Assembly: GCA_025200525.1 (NCBI GenBank)
Contig: CM045759.1
Span: 7,750,001-7,814,000 of the forward strand
Direction of reading: 5' to 3'
DNA: 64,000 nucleotides
DNA from: Camellia lanceoleosa
Lineage: Eukaryota; Streptophyta; Magnoliopsida; Ericales; Theaceae
The notes beneath the pieces were generated by a model. The model was not told the origin of the DNA. It worked only from the letters and a program-made list of their open reading frames with translations, and did no database searches. The first letter of the stretch is position 1. Each line of letters begins with the position of its first letter. A program made the position numbers and the translations under genes. Shown here piece after piece: positions 10,168 to 20,096 of this stretch.

Positions 10168-11684
10168 TAGAATGTTAGAGGGCTAGGCAAGCCTTTCAAA
10201 AGAAGGAAGATCAAAAATATATTCTATGAGAAGAAGGTGGATATGGTGTTACTTCAAGAAACAAAGAGGTCAATAATCAATGAGGAATTTGTCAGATCAT
10301 GTTGGCTTGGTGAGAAAATAGAATTCATGGCAGTGGATTCAGAGGGAGCAGCTGGTGGATTATTATGCATCTGGAATCCAGAAGTATTCTCATTGGTGGA
10401 CTGCAGCAATAGGAATTTCATCATTTTGTCAGGTACTCTTCATAGTAGTTTTGAATGTGTTGCTGTAAATGTATATGGCCCAAATGATGGTACAAGTAGG
10501 AAACAGGTTTGGGGCATATTGACAAATCTAAAGCAGATATATGACAAACCTTGGTGTTTGGGGGGTGATTTCAATGAAATGAGGGCTGTTTCTGAGAGGG
10601 TGGGTTGTTCTATAAGAAATAGAGAAATGAGTGACTTCAATGAGTTAATTGATAGTCTGGAACTGTATGATATTCCAATGATGGGGAGAAAGTTTACTTG
10701 GTGTAACTCCCAAGAAGGAGAAAAATGGAGTAGATTGGACAGGTTCTTACTTAGTCCAGATTGGCTGCAGAATTTCAATTTCAAATTGTGGGGATTACCT
10801 AGAAGGCTCTCAGATCATTGCCCTATTTTACTCATGGAAGATGAAAGGGATTGGGGTTCAAAGCCATTTAGATTTCTGAATGCCTGGTCACTTCATCCGA
10901 ATTTCAAAACTTTTGTGAAGAAAGGTGGGCTGAAACTAATGTAAATGGTTGGGCTGGATTGAAGTCTCTAAGGAAACTTCAATCACTTAGACTGGCACTG
11001 AAACAATGGAATAATGAAGTTTTTGGTAATGTGGACTTTAAACTAAAGCTTCTAGAGGAGGAATTACATGTTTTTGATTTGGCAGCGAAAGAAAGGCCAC
11101 TGACTGAATCAGAGATAAGTAGGAGAAGAGAGGCAAAAGGTGAGGCATGGAAATTGAGTAAATTGGTGGAGTGGGTATGGTTGCCAAAGTCTAGAATTAA
11201 CTGGGTCTTGAATGGGGATAGAAATACAAAAAAATTTCATGTTATGGCTACCTCTAGAAGCAATAGGAATGCTCTGTGTTCAGTTACTGCCAATGGGGTA
11301 TTAAAGGATGATCCTGAAGAAATAAGAGATAAAGTTTTGAGTCATTTCAAGAAGCAATTTTCAGAATCATGGTTCAATAGGCCAAGGCTATCAGGTCCTT
11401 TTAAATCAATTGGGGGTGATAAAGTTAGAGTTGCACTGGAAGCTGAGTTTTTAGAAACAGAAGTTGCTGTAACAGTTCAAAATTATGATGGCAACAAAGC
11501 CCCAGGTCCAGATGGTTTCAACTTGATAATGTTTCAGAAATGTTGCCAGATAATAAAAGGGGATATGACGCAATTTCTAGAAGAGTTTCACCAAAATTCT
11601 AAGTTAGTGAGAGGTCTTAACAGGTCATTTATTGCTTTGGTTCCAAAAAATGATAATCCTACTTGTCTTAGTGAATACAGGCAT
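10168..11684 (+). pseudogene. LINE ORF2: endonuclease plus N-terminal reverse transcriptase
   Basis: The endonuclease (10168-10920) shows NVRGLG, VLLQETK, GGDFNE, FTWCNS, WSRLDRFL and SDHCPI, the expected order in APE-type LINE endonucleases that nick the target. A 1-nt frameshift near 10921 moves to the next frame, where WNNEVFG, INWVLNGDRNTKKFH, NKAPGPDGF and FIALVPK mark the linker and first reverse-transcriptase motifs. The catalytic YxDD region is absent because the element is interrupted at 11684. The opening Trp codon of NVRGLG is TAG. Confidence 0.85.
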
Positions 11685-12189
11685 TGTCATGACCCGAACC
11701 CGCCCCTATGGATTAAGGTCATAACCATCCAGTAATCTAATCAAGAGATTATCTACGACCTCAAACCCATTAAAACATAATTCAACAAAGTTAAGAGGCC
11801 AAAATGGAAGCAAACTCAAAAATTTTATCCATAGAGCTGTGCTTACATGGCATGTCAAAACATTTCACATATACTCATTAATAACCCACATCAAAGGGAA
11901 ATGGCATAGAATTCTTTTACACATCAGGATCAATCAAGTCAAAGTCAATCAAACCAAAAGCTTATGTACATGGTGATCTAACGTTTTCACCAAAGTGACA
12001 AAAAGGAAAACAAAAGAAACAGACAAGTCTCGTGCATGAGAACAAAACTTTGACTTTTTCTCACATACCTCACCAAGGCTGCGTTTGAATATCTCTTGGC
12101 TCACCTACATACACATGAATGATAGTGAGCGAAAGTCCAATAAATAATATCAAATAAAGAAGATACATGAATGAAATTTGAAATAGATA

Positions 12190-12420
12190 TATTAGACGGC
12201 CTTGGGCCCATTCATAGTTCTATCTAGTACATTAAACGGTTACAAACCCAGATGTATCAAACGGCCTCTGGCCCACTTCGTCTTTAACAGATGGCATCGG
12301 GGCCAATTCATTCATGTCAAACGGCCCTTGGTCCAATCATTCACATCAAATGGCTTTGGCCCAATCATTCATGTCATACGGCTTTTGGCCCAATCATTCA
12401 TGTCCAACAAATATTTGTCC
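12190..12420. repeat. ~30-bp tandem repeat, CAAACGGCCTTTGGCCCA type
   Basis: Six or so imperfect copies of a unit like TCATGTCAAACGGCCTTTGG lie in tandem. The GGCCNTTGGCC core is itself nearly palindromic. The array is inside the inverted LTR copy and is much less developed in the complete LTR at 28276-30738. Confidence 0.65.
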
Positions 12421-12739
12421 ACAAGTCAAATTAACAAACTTATGAAACTCAAATAGAAGTAAGCAATTGGACAAATAGCATACTTCAAAATATTTTTACT
12501 AAGATATTACTCACAGTGTTCTGCCAGTGGATTCGCCCTTGTGCTTGACCCTACACATTACATAACATATATTGGGTCACAGACGATTCAATCTGTTCTT
12601 AATTTATTTCTTTCTCTTAGGCCTCTTTCTTATAACTCATATACAAAGCTCAATGCATACCTAAGAGTGCTTAGAAATGGAAGAGAATGGAAAATAAAAC
12701 ACAAAACAATTTTTTTTAAACTTTTTGAAATAGGGCTCT

Positions 12740-12970
12740 CCGCTTGAGCGCATCTTTCGCCGCTCGAGCGGACCCCTTTGGTCTGCAAAAGTACTAGTTG
12801 CCTCATTTTTACGCTCAAACGTGATTTCGGACACTCGAGCTGAGAGCCAAAACATGTGAATTGCGCTTGAGCGTAACTCTCCCCTGCTCGAGCGGACATC
12901 AATGTCTGCAAAAGTTCTGGGAGCTTGAATTTCACACTTGAACGGCGCTTTCCCTACTCGAGCGGACCTG
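12740..12970. repeat. CGCTCGAGCG palindrome cluster in LTR copy 2
   Basis: There are several copies of CTCGAGCG/CGCTTGAGCG spaced about 25-45 bp apart in alternating orientation. The same cluster appears at 29285-29610 in the solo LTR. Confidence 0.65.
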
Positions 12971-13737
12971 AAGAATTCTGGAATTTCCATAACTGAATTT
13001 GAAGCTCAATCTTGATGTTCAAAGGCCCTGTTTTTGGTTCAAAAACTTGGGAACACATTATATAACATGAGGATATAAGCAATATGAGATCAATTGTTCA
13101 AAATCATGGTCCATTTACAAAATCATCTTGAGTTCCGTTCATAAGTTTCAAAACTCATGCATTCAACCTCATATAAGCTTCATGTTTTCATCAATCATGC
13201 ATGCATGTTAACTTTTAACTCCAATTCTATTTCAAATGGTATAAATGATACTTATAATCATGAAAATCATGAAAATTATGCATGCAGGTGAAATTTGGTG
13301 CCCAATTCATCATGCCTCATGTTGGATTATGCAAATTCATGGCAACTCTAAACATGAATGTGCATATAGACTTCAATCTCATCATAATCAATTCAATTCA
13401 TGTTCTTAATTACCATTTAATTTTGAATTCACAAGATTACAAACTCAAACTCATGAATTTACTCACCTAGGAGCTCCAATTCTTCAAACTATAGCTAATC
13501 CTTGAGTTAATCCACTTAATTCTCCAATTTGCTTGCAAAATCTTCAATGTTAGCCCCTTTCTCTCTCTAAGTTTGGCCCACTCTCTCTAGAGTGCTATTT
13601 TAGATTTTGAGCTCCAAGCAAGATGAATATGAGTGTAATTAGGCCCTTATATACACACTTGACTAATCAACTTAATTAAGGCCAATTAACTAAGCTTAAA
13701 TTAATCAATTCGATCTAATTATTTTGGTCCAAATCAA

Positions 13738-14436
13738 TGTAGACGCGCCCTTGGGCTTCATGCTACTATAGTTCGGAGTCAAATGTCACAGTTCTGAATA
13801 TAATCTTGCAAAGTGCAATGCAAGACCGATAAATCACTAAAGAGTCTAAATCCGGCAAATCGTTTTGGAAAACTGATTTTTAAAAAAGAAGTGTCAAACA
13901 TGGACTGCTTTGCCAAATACAGAGTCGCCACCTAAATATTTATTTTTGGGAGAATTTAGGAAACCCTGACTCGTTGCCTAAGGCCACGTGTCTATCATCA
14001 CCAAAGTTGCCTCAGTTCGGGAACTTCGGTACGATTGGGGAAGGCCATCTATGAGCACCCCCGCTCGCCCGATCAAAGATCGGCCTGTACTATGATATCT
14101 TGTTTTTGAAAACACATGCCTTCTTATTCCGGTTATTAGCTAGAATTACTACGTGATGTGCACAACATACAAGTATAGATTAGATCGCCTAATTTGGAAC
14201 AAAGCATCGCATATCCGTTTGTTTGGAAATGGTTTGAAGTTTGCTACTCGCAAGTAGGCTAAAATGCAGATTTCAATGAATTGTCCCAATTCAAGTAATC
14301 CAACCTTCACCCACAGACATTCAGGCAGTTATATCATATAAACGTTTAGTCTCATGGCAAGCATGCTGTCATGTTAACACCCACACTTATGCAAGATGCT
14401 AAAGCATAAATACTCACAGTGTACTCCGAGCCAAAA
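13738..14436 (+). mobile_element. Fragment of the long-LTR (4.2 kb) Gypsy family
   Basis: It starts TGTAGACGCGCC and shows the landmarks of the LTR starts at 49055 and 61652: GGAGTCAAATGTCAC, AGAGTCTAAATCCGGC, CATGGACTGCTTTGCC, GAGCACCCCCGCTCGCCC and CTCCGAGCCAAAA. It ends abruptly at 14436, where the segmental duplication starts. Only the first ~0.7 kb of the LTR is present. Confidence 0.8.
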
Positions 14437-14769
14437 TAAATGGAACACATCACTAAAGTGTAATTCATGATGAACTCTATTAACTCAAATAGTACGATTG
14501 GATAACAAATTAAACGGGAGAGAAATTGCTTAGGAAACAAAAAAAAAAAAATACAACCAAAAACAATATTTTACAAAACAAAAATAGTGGAGCCCCAAAT
14601 ATTCTGTAAAGAATTTTATCAAATACTCATACTAGTAGGAGTCTTCTATGGGTATGGGTCCCACGTGGTGTGAATCTCACATGCCTATGTGAGACATTTG
14701 ATACAAATATTGGTAAAACATTTAAAATTTCTAACCTTTCTCATTTTTTATAGTGTTTTGGTAGCTCTA

Positions 14770-15175
14770 GCATTGCTTTTTAAAAAGGAGGATGATTTGA
14801 ACTGGAGGGGGTTGTTTGGGTCTGTGGAGCCTATTACGGGTCTCGTTTCGATAATCTGAATTATTCATTTTATCAGACACTTTTTATATTTCATCCACAC
14901 AAAAATTAGATCAGTCCGATAATTGTAACTTATTCAATTTATTGTGTTTTTAACCAAAAAAATATATAGTTTATTTTTAAAAACATAAATTTTTTTGGTT
15001 GAAAACGAGATAAATTGAATAAGTTAACGTTATCGGATCAATCTAATTTTTTGTATTAATAAAATATACAAAGTATCCGACAAAATAAATTATTCAAATC
15101 ATTAAAACAAGACCTGTGATGAGATGGCCCAAATATCATCCTCCTGTCCAAAATTTAAACTAGAGGGGATCCTCC
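14770..15175. mobile_element. Palindromic MITE, family B (copy 3)
   Basis: This is the paralogue of 4318-4722 in the duplicated block, with the same inverted arms (GGAGGATGATTTGAACTGG and ATCATCCTCCTGTCC). Confidence 0.7.
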
Positions 15176-15179
15176 TCCT

Positions 15180-17082
15180 TTTACAAAATGTATTAATGGG
15201 GTATATTTTTTTAAAATTATATCCATCAATGTATTGTGTATCATATTTGTATTCCTAAACTAACTAAAATATAAAAACAAACAAATAACACAAAGAAAGT
15301 AGCTCCTTTGGACAGGTCCTGTCCGGCTCACTGCGAGCTCATATCTTACCCATCTCGACAATGCAAATTGTTTAATTTATAAAATTTATCAAATACATTA
15401 CTAATATTAAAAATTAAGTTAATTGAGCATAGATTGAATAGTTTGAAAGAGAGTGGATCCATTTTGTTAAAACATCTTTTTGTTTTTATTTTTATAGGCA
15501 TTAGTGAGTGTGAAAAGAATTTTAATGTCAGTATTAGCACTGTCAAACAGCTAATACATTGCAAGGAGGAGGATCGAAATTGAAACAATAATTTAAGGGA
15601 AATGAGACAGAGATCTGTGTAAATAATAAAAACATCTCTTAACATCATGTGGAAACACGACAAAACTATGATCAGACTCACACCAACATCAGCGTATCTT
15701 GGTGGTTGAGATCCAAAACTAGAGATTCTACTAAAAACGTAAAGGGTAAATAATATAATATAAAAAAAATCAAGATTTGAACCATTTAATAAAATAAATT
15801 TTGAAATTTTTTTATGTCAATTTAATTTTATACTTTTGATTTATTTTCAATTTAAACTATTCGTCTATTTTCATTAAAAAGTAAAATTGATAAAAAAAAA
15901 AAATTTAAAAAAATATTTTAGTCATTAAATTTATAAAAATTTGTATTTTAGACATTTTATGTATATTTACATTGAGTTTAATAACAAAAATGTTTTTTTC
16001 TCTATCGATTTTACTTAACGAAAATAGGCGAATGTTTAGATTGAAAATAATTTAACACATTAAAAACTCTTGTTTATTTTATTACAAACCTCAATACTTG
16101 AAACTTTTTTTTTATTTTTTTGTAATTGTCCCAAAGTGAAATGCTTGACATCGTTCAATTGAAAAATTCATATATTTTTTAAGAAAAATACTTGAAATAT
16201 CTAATTTTTTCTTTTAAAAATTACTCATAATAATATGTCTGACAAGTGTTAAATTTTGATTTGTCATTTCATTTAGTTTTTTTTTTTTTAAATTTATATC
16301 AAGGTTTTTTTATTTTTTCGATTCCTCTAACGGAAAGAAGAAAAAAAAATTAAAGACAAAATAAAGACAAAAAAAAAAATATTGTTCATTGTATTTAGTT
16401 TCAATTTTTTGAATTCAATTCTGGAAATTGAGTTTTTTTTTTTTTTAAGTGAATTTTTTAAAAATTTTAAGCAATTTCTTTTTTTTACTTTTTTAGATAC
16501 ACCTTATGTAGATGTATCTAAAAAATAAATATTTGTAAAAAAAAATTTAAAAATAAAAAATACACAAGAATATGAAAAATATACTAAATTTTTATTTTTT
16601 TATTTTTGACATTTAGTGAATTTTTTAAAGTTTTTTTTTCACAAATATTATACTTTTAAGTATTTTTATGTTAGGTGTATCTAAAAAAAAAATTTAAATA
16701 CTTAATATATGAAAAAAAAAATCAGTAAGAACAAAAAAAAATATGAAAAATAAAAAATGTCAATTTTTTAAAAAAATAAATCTTAAATTATGAAATCAAA
16801 CAAGCTGATTATTATTATTATTTATTTTGTCTTTAATAGACTTGCTTTCAAAAACTTTTTTTTTTTTTTTAACTTTTCTAATCTATCTAGTTGAATAGAA
16901 TTTAAAAATATAAAATTTTTTGAAACGTTTTTTTCAAAAAAATCACTACGATGAAAAAAGTCAACAAAAAACGCTGAATAAAATCAATCCCGCCAATAAA
17001 CTCTTTAAAAGAAGTTGGTTGACTATTATAACCAGTTTCATTTCATTCTATTTTATTTCTTCCAGCAGGCTAATTACTACAT
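15180..17082. other. AT-rich non-coding part of duplication copy 2
   Basis: No gene is recognised. It includes the paralogous 111-codon ORF (15346-15681, minus), many A/T homopolymers and the Tourist MITE empty site near 15740. Confidence 0.55.
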
Positions 17083-17229
17083 GGATATTGTTATGGTGTG
17101 TAACTTACGCCTTACATTTATGTCTTTTTTGTTTACAGTCCCGCTTTTATTTTTACCTTCTACTTATACTTTTTGTATAAGTAGCACATAGTGTGTAACC
17201 CTTGAAAGTGGCACAATTAAGAAAAGTCC
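17083..17229. mobile_element. 147-bp insertion with 9-bp target duplication
   Basis: The insert is flanked on both sides by TTACTACAT (17074-17082 and 17230-17238). The paralogous site near 7190 has the target once and no insert. It starts GGATATTGTT and ends AAGAAAAGTCC. A 9-bp duplication suggests a Mutator-like MITE, but the terminal inverted repeat is only a few bases long, so the class is uncertain. Confidence 0.7.
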
Positions 17230-17461
17230 TTACTACATTAGCTTTTTAACAAAAAATTTTCAAACTGACTATATTTAGAGAGCTCGTTATGGAAATGTAA
17301 TTATTTTTGAAAAGTACACATAATTTGTTATTTTCCCTCTTTTTATTATTGATGTTAAAAATGATGCAAGTGAAATGGACTAAACCATTGAAATTGTTTA
17401 TTTTATTTTTGAGATGTTGGGTTAAAATGAAAAATGCATTTCCAAAATAACATAAAAAAAT

Positions 17462-17640
17462 AAGGCCTTGTTTGGTATATACTAAAAAAGTCAAAAAGTC
17501 ACTATCATATTTAAGTCACATCATCTTATTTAAGTCGCATCACTTCTCTGTCACATCATTTCAAACTCAACCCATACCTAACCCATATTTTATAAAAAGT
17601 CAAAAAGTACACTTATTTAGAACATTCTAAACCACTCATT
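17462..17640. mobile_element. Short Tourist-like MITE
   Basis: It starts GGCCTTGTTTGGTATATAC. Near the right end the reverse complement reads GGTTTAGAATGTTC, then AAATAAGTGTAC. This resembles the ends of the MITE at 5629-6131. It is absent from the paralogous position near 7420. The exact right end and duplication are unclear. Confidence 0.5.
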
Positions 17641-17927
17641 CACTAGAGCATATGCTTTAAATGTGGAGTTAGATTTGCCTTCATATTAGACACAACAAAC
17701 CAGATGGACCTAGCTAGGATGTGATTTTGATCTTGATATTGCACTATGCAAAGCCACGCCGTTAACCAAAGGAACAGTTACACGTTGGGATTTAAATTTA
17801 AACTACACATTCAATCCGTAAACAAATTCAATGAACTTGAAAATTATTAATCATAAAAAATAATCAAGACATAACACACAAATTAACGAGGTTCAGCAAC
17901 ATACGTGCTTACGTTTTGGGAGCCACA

Positions 17928-18200
17928 CACTACTAAAAAAATAATTTTACGATTGCTATAAACCGTCGAAAATAATAAAAAAAATTCACAAATGATCTTT
18001 TACGACGACCCATGCGATAGCAAATACGGGTCGTGAATGTGGGGGTGACAAATACTTTTTGTGACCGCAAAACAGCAATCGCAAACTATTTGTGACCGCC
18101 TAATCTACTTATGGCGACTAATGTTTTGCTATCGCAAAAAAATTTTAAAAAATGCCTATAATGTATTAGCTACCATCTTGTTACCGTCGCAAAAAACTTA
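17928..18200 (+). mobile_element. CACTA left terminus (copy 2)
   Basis: It begins CACTACTAAAAAAATAAT with subterminal units such as GTCGCAAA, GTGACCGC and GCGACT. The three bases before it are ACA. The inverted right terminus at 33217 is followed by ACA, so the two could be ends of one element of about 15.3 kb; see the finding. Confidence 0.55.
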
Positions 18201-18804
18201 TAAAAAAAATACCTACAATGTTTTAGCAACCTATATTCTCATATATATATATATATTCAAATATTATATACAATAAATGTAAAGCGACATTTACAAAAAT
18301 TCTAATACTCATGTATTATTTTCTATCACTTTCCTAAACAAAATTATCTTTCTTCAAAAAAAAAAAAAAGTGTGCATACAAAATATAAACTTCTATACAT
18401 GCAAAACAAATATCCATCAACCTTCCTTAAAAGTATTTATACAAAATACTAATAGATACAAGTACTCAAATAAATAAACAAATAAATAAATCTTAGTTTA
18501 GCTCTCAATATCGTCCACTCAATCATATCAACTACTCCCTCAACACTATTTGCAAAAATATACATCAATATATTAGTTGACTAACTTAGATGCCAAAACA
18601 AAAATAGATACAAAGAACACATTAATTTACTAACTTGATGCCAAAACCTTTTTTTCCATAAGAATAGAAGATTAGTGGATATTAATTTTGATACTATATA
18701 GAAATTTCAAACTACTACACAAAGAATATAGGGATTTGTCTCGAATTGCAGCACAGGTTCTCATTAGCTCACTGTTGTTGAGTTCAAGGTCAAGCACAAA
18801 TATT

Positions 18805-19921
18805 CACTACAACAAAAAACACTTTCGGCGACCAAAAATTCGTTTTTCGTCGCTAAAAGTAGGGGAATTGGCGACTAAATTGGTTTTGGTCGCCAAAATT
18901 GAGAACTTTCGCCGACTAAACTCCTTTAGTCGCCAAATATAATGCTTTTAGCGACTAAAAGGAAATTTAGTCGCCACATGTAGGACTTTTAGCGACTAAT
19001 AGTTGTTTAGTAGCCAAAAGTCAAGGTTTTTGCCGACTAAAATGATTTAGTAGCCAAAAGTCACGGTTTTGGCGACTAAACTTCATTTAAATGCGCCGAT
19101 GATAGGTGTTTTGGCGACTAAAAGCTGTTTTGTCATGAAAGTGGACCTTTTGGCTACCAAAAACAAATTAGTAGTCGAAGCGAGTTTTGGCGACAAAACT
19201 TCAGCTTAGTCGCCAAAAGAGGGTCTGCTTAGGCCTAAGTCACGGTTTTAATACGAATTAAGAATTAGTAGCCGAAACTTATAGCATTGGCGACTAAAAA
19301 TTATTTTTAGTCGCCAAAAGTGGGCCAATTTTTTTTTTAATAAATCATTTATTTTTTATGTAAATTATATTTAATAAAAATAATTTTATTTATAAATATT
19401 ATTTTGTATTAATACCGGACAAAATATTATATAAATAATATATATTTCATATATATTCACGTGGATATGTAGTGGCATAGTGGATGGAGTATGTGGCTAA
19501 AGGTGTGGAATGTTGGAGGTGGCAGTTCGAAACTTAGAACCAGCAAAAAAAAGTGGGATTTTTTTTTTTTTACGAAACACCTTTGGCGACTAAAAGTTTA
19601 GTCGCCAAAAGCTCTGATTTTGGCGACTAAAGGCTTTAGTCGGCGTTTGGTTCAGTATTCGCGACAAAACTATTAGTCGGTAAATGTGTGATTTTGAAAA
19701 TTCTAAAACACTATTGGCAACTAATATATTGGTCGCTGAAGACGTCATTTTTGGCGACTAAAACAGGTTTAGTCGCCAAAACCTCCCGCGACCATGTTTT
19801 GGCGACAAAAGCAGCGACTAAAATTTTTTGTCGGGGAAACCAAAATCTCGACTTTTAGCGACTAAAAGTGGACCTTTGGCGACTAAAAATTTAGTCGCCA
19901 AAGGTGGTTTTTCTTGTAGTG
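18805..19921. mobile_element. Non-autonomous CACTA element with TTAGTCGCCAAA repeats
   Basis: The 1117-bp element starts CACTACAACAAAAAACAC and ends GTTTTTCTTGTAGTG. It is flanked by a 3-bp ATT duplication (18802-18804, 19922-19924). The paralogous sequence near 8575 is the intact empty site, which fixes both ends. Subterminal arrays of TTAGTCGCCAAA and GGCGACTAAA fill about 500 bp on the left and 350 bp on the right; these are the kind of sites bound by CACTA transposases. It has no ORF of note, so it would need a transposase supplied in trans. Confidence 0.93.
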
Positions 19922-20096
19922 ATTCCTTAAGAAAACAACGTTCTAACTATAATAGACATTTGAGGGACACTGAATTATACAGAAAAAAAAAAAGTAATTT
20001 TATTTTCACAATGATGGCACTTCAAAAACTCACATGATTTTGTAGACAAAAAAGATGTGAATCTAGTGAACTTGCATCAAAGGAAATTGCCAAGAT

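Larger units (their letters stand above)
9190..11684 (+). mobile_element. L1-type LINE, 3' part cut off by an LTR insertion
   Basis: The element has the plant L1 layout: ORF1 with an RRM, a degraded ORF1 C-terminus, and ORF2 with an endonuclease then the start of reverse transcriptase. It stops at 11684, where an inverted LTR begins (TGTCATGACCC), so most of the reverse transcriptase, the 3' UTR and the poly(A) tail are missing here. ORF2 carries a stop at its first conserved tryptophan (TGG to TAG near 10168) and a frameshift near 10921. It cannot be active. Confidence 0.85.
11685..13737 (-). mobile_element. LTR of the CTCGAGCG family, inverted copy (copy 2)
   Basis: The segment begins TGTCATGACCCGAACCCGCCCC, the reverse complement of the family end ...GGGCGGGTTTGGGTCGTGACA seen at 30738. 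It then follows the LTR backwards through the CTCGAG repeats (12740-12965). It interrupts LINE ORF2. It stops at 13737, where a fragment of the long-LTR family (TGTA...) starts, so its inner end and second target duplication are lost. Confidence 0.75.
14437..20096 (+). repeat. Segmental duplication, copy 2
   Basis: This is collinear with 3809-8739 but lacks that copy's LINE tail and Tourist-like MITE. It has gained the insertions at 17083, 17462 and 18805. Its right edge joins a zeaxanthin epoxidase pseudogene directly, and its left edge joins an LTR fragment, so neither breakpoint is shared with copy 1. Confidence 0.85.
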
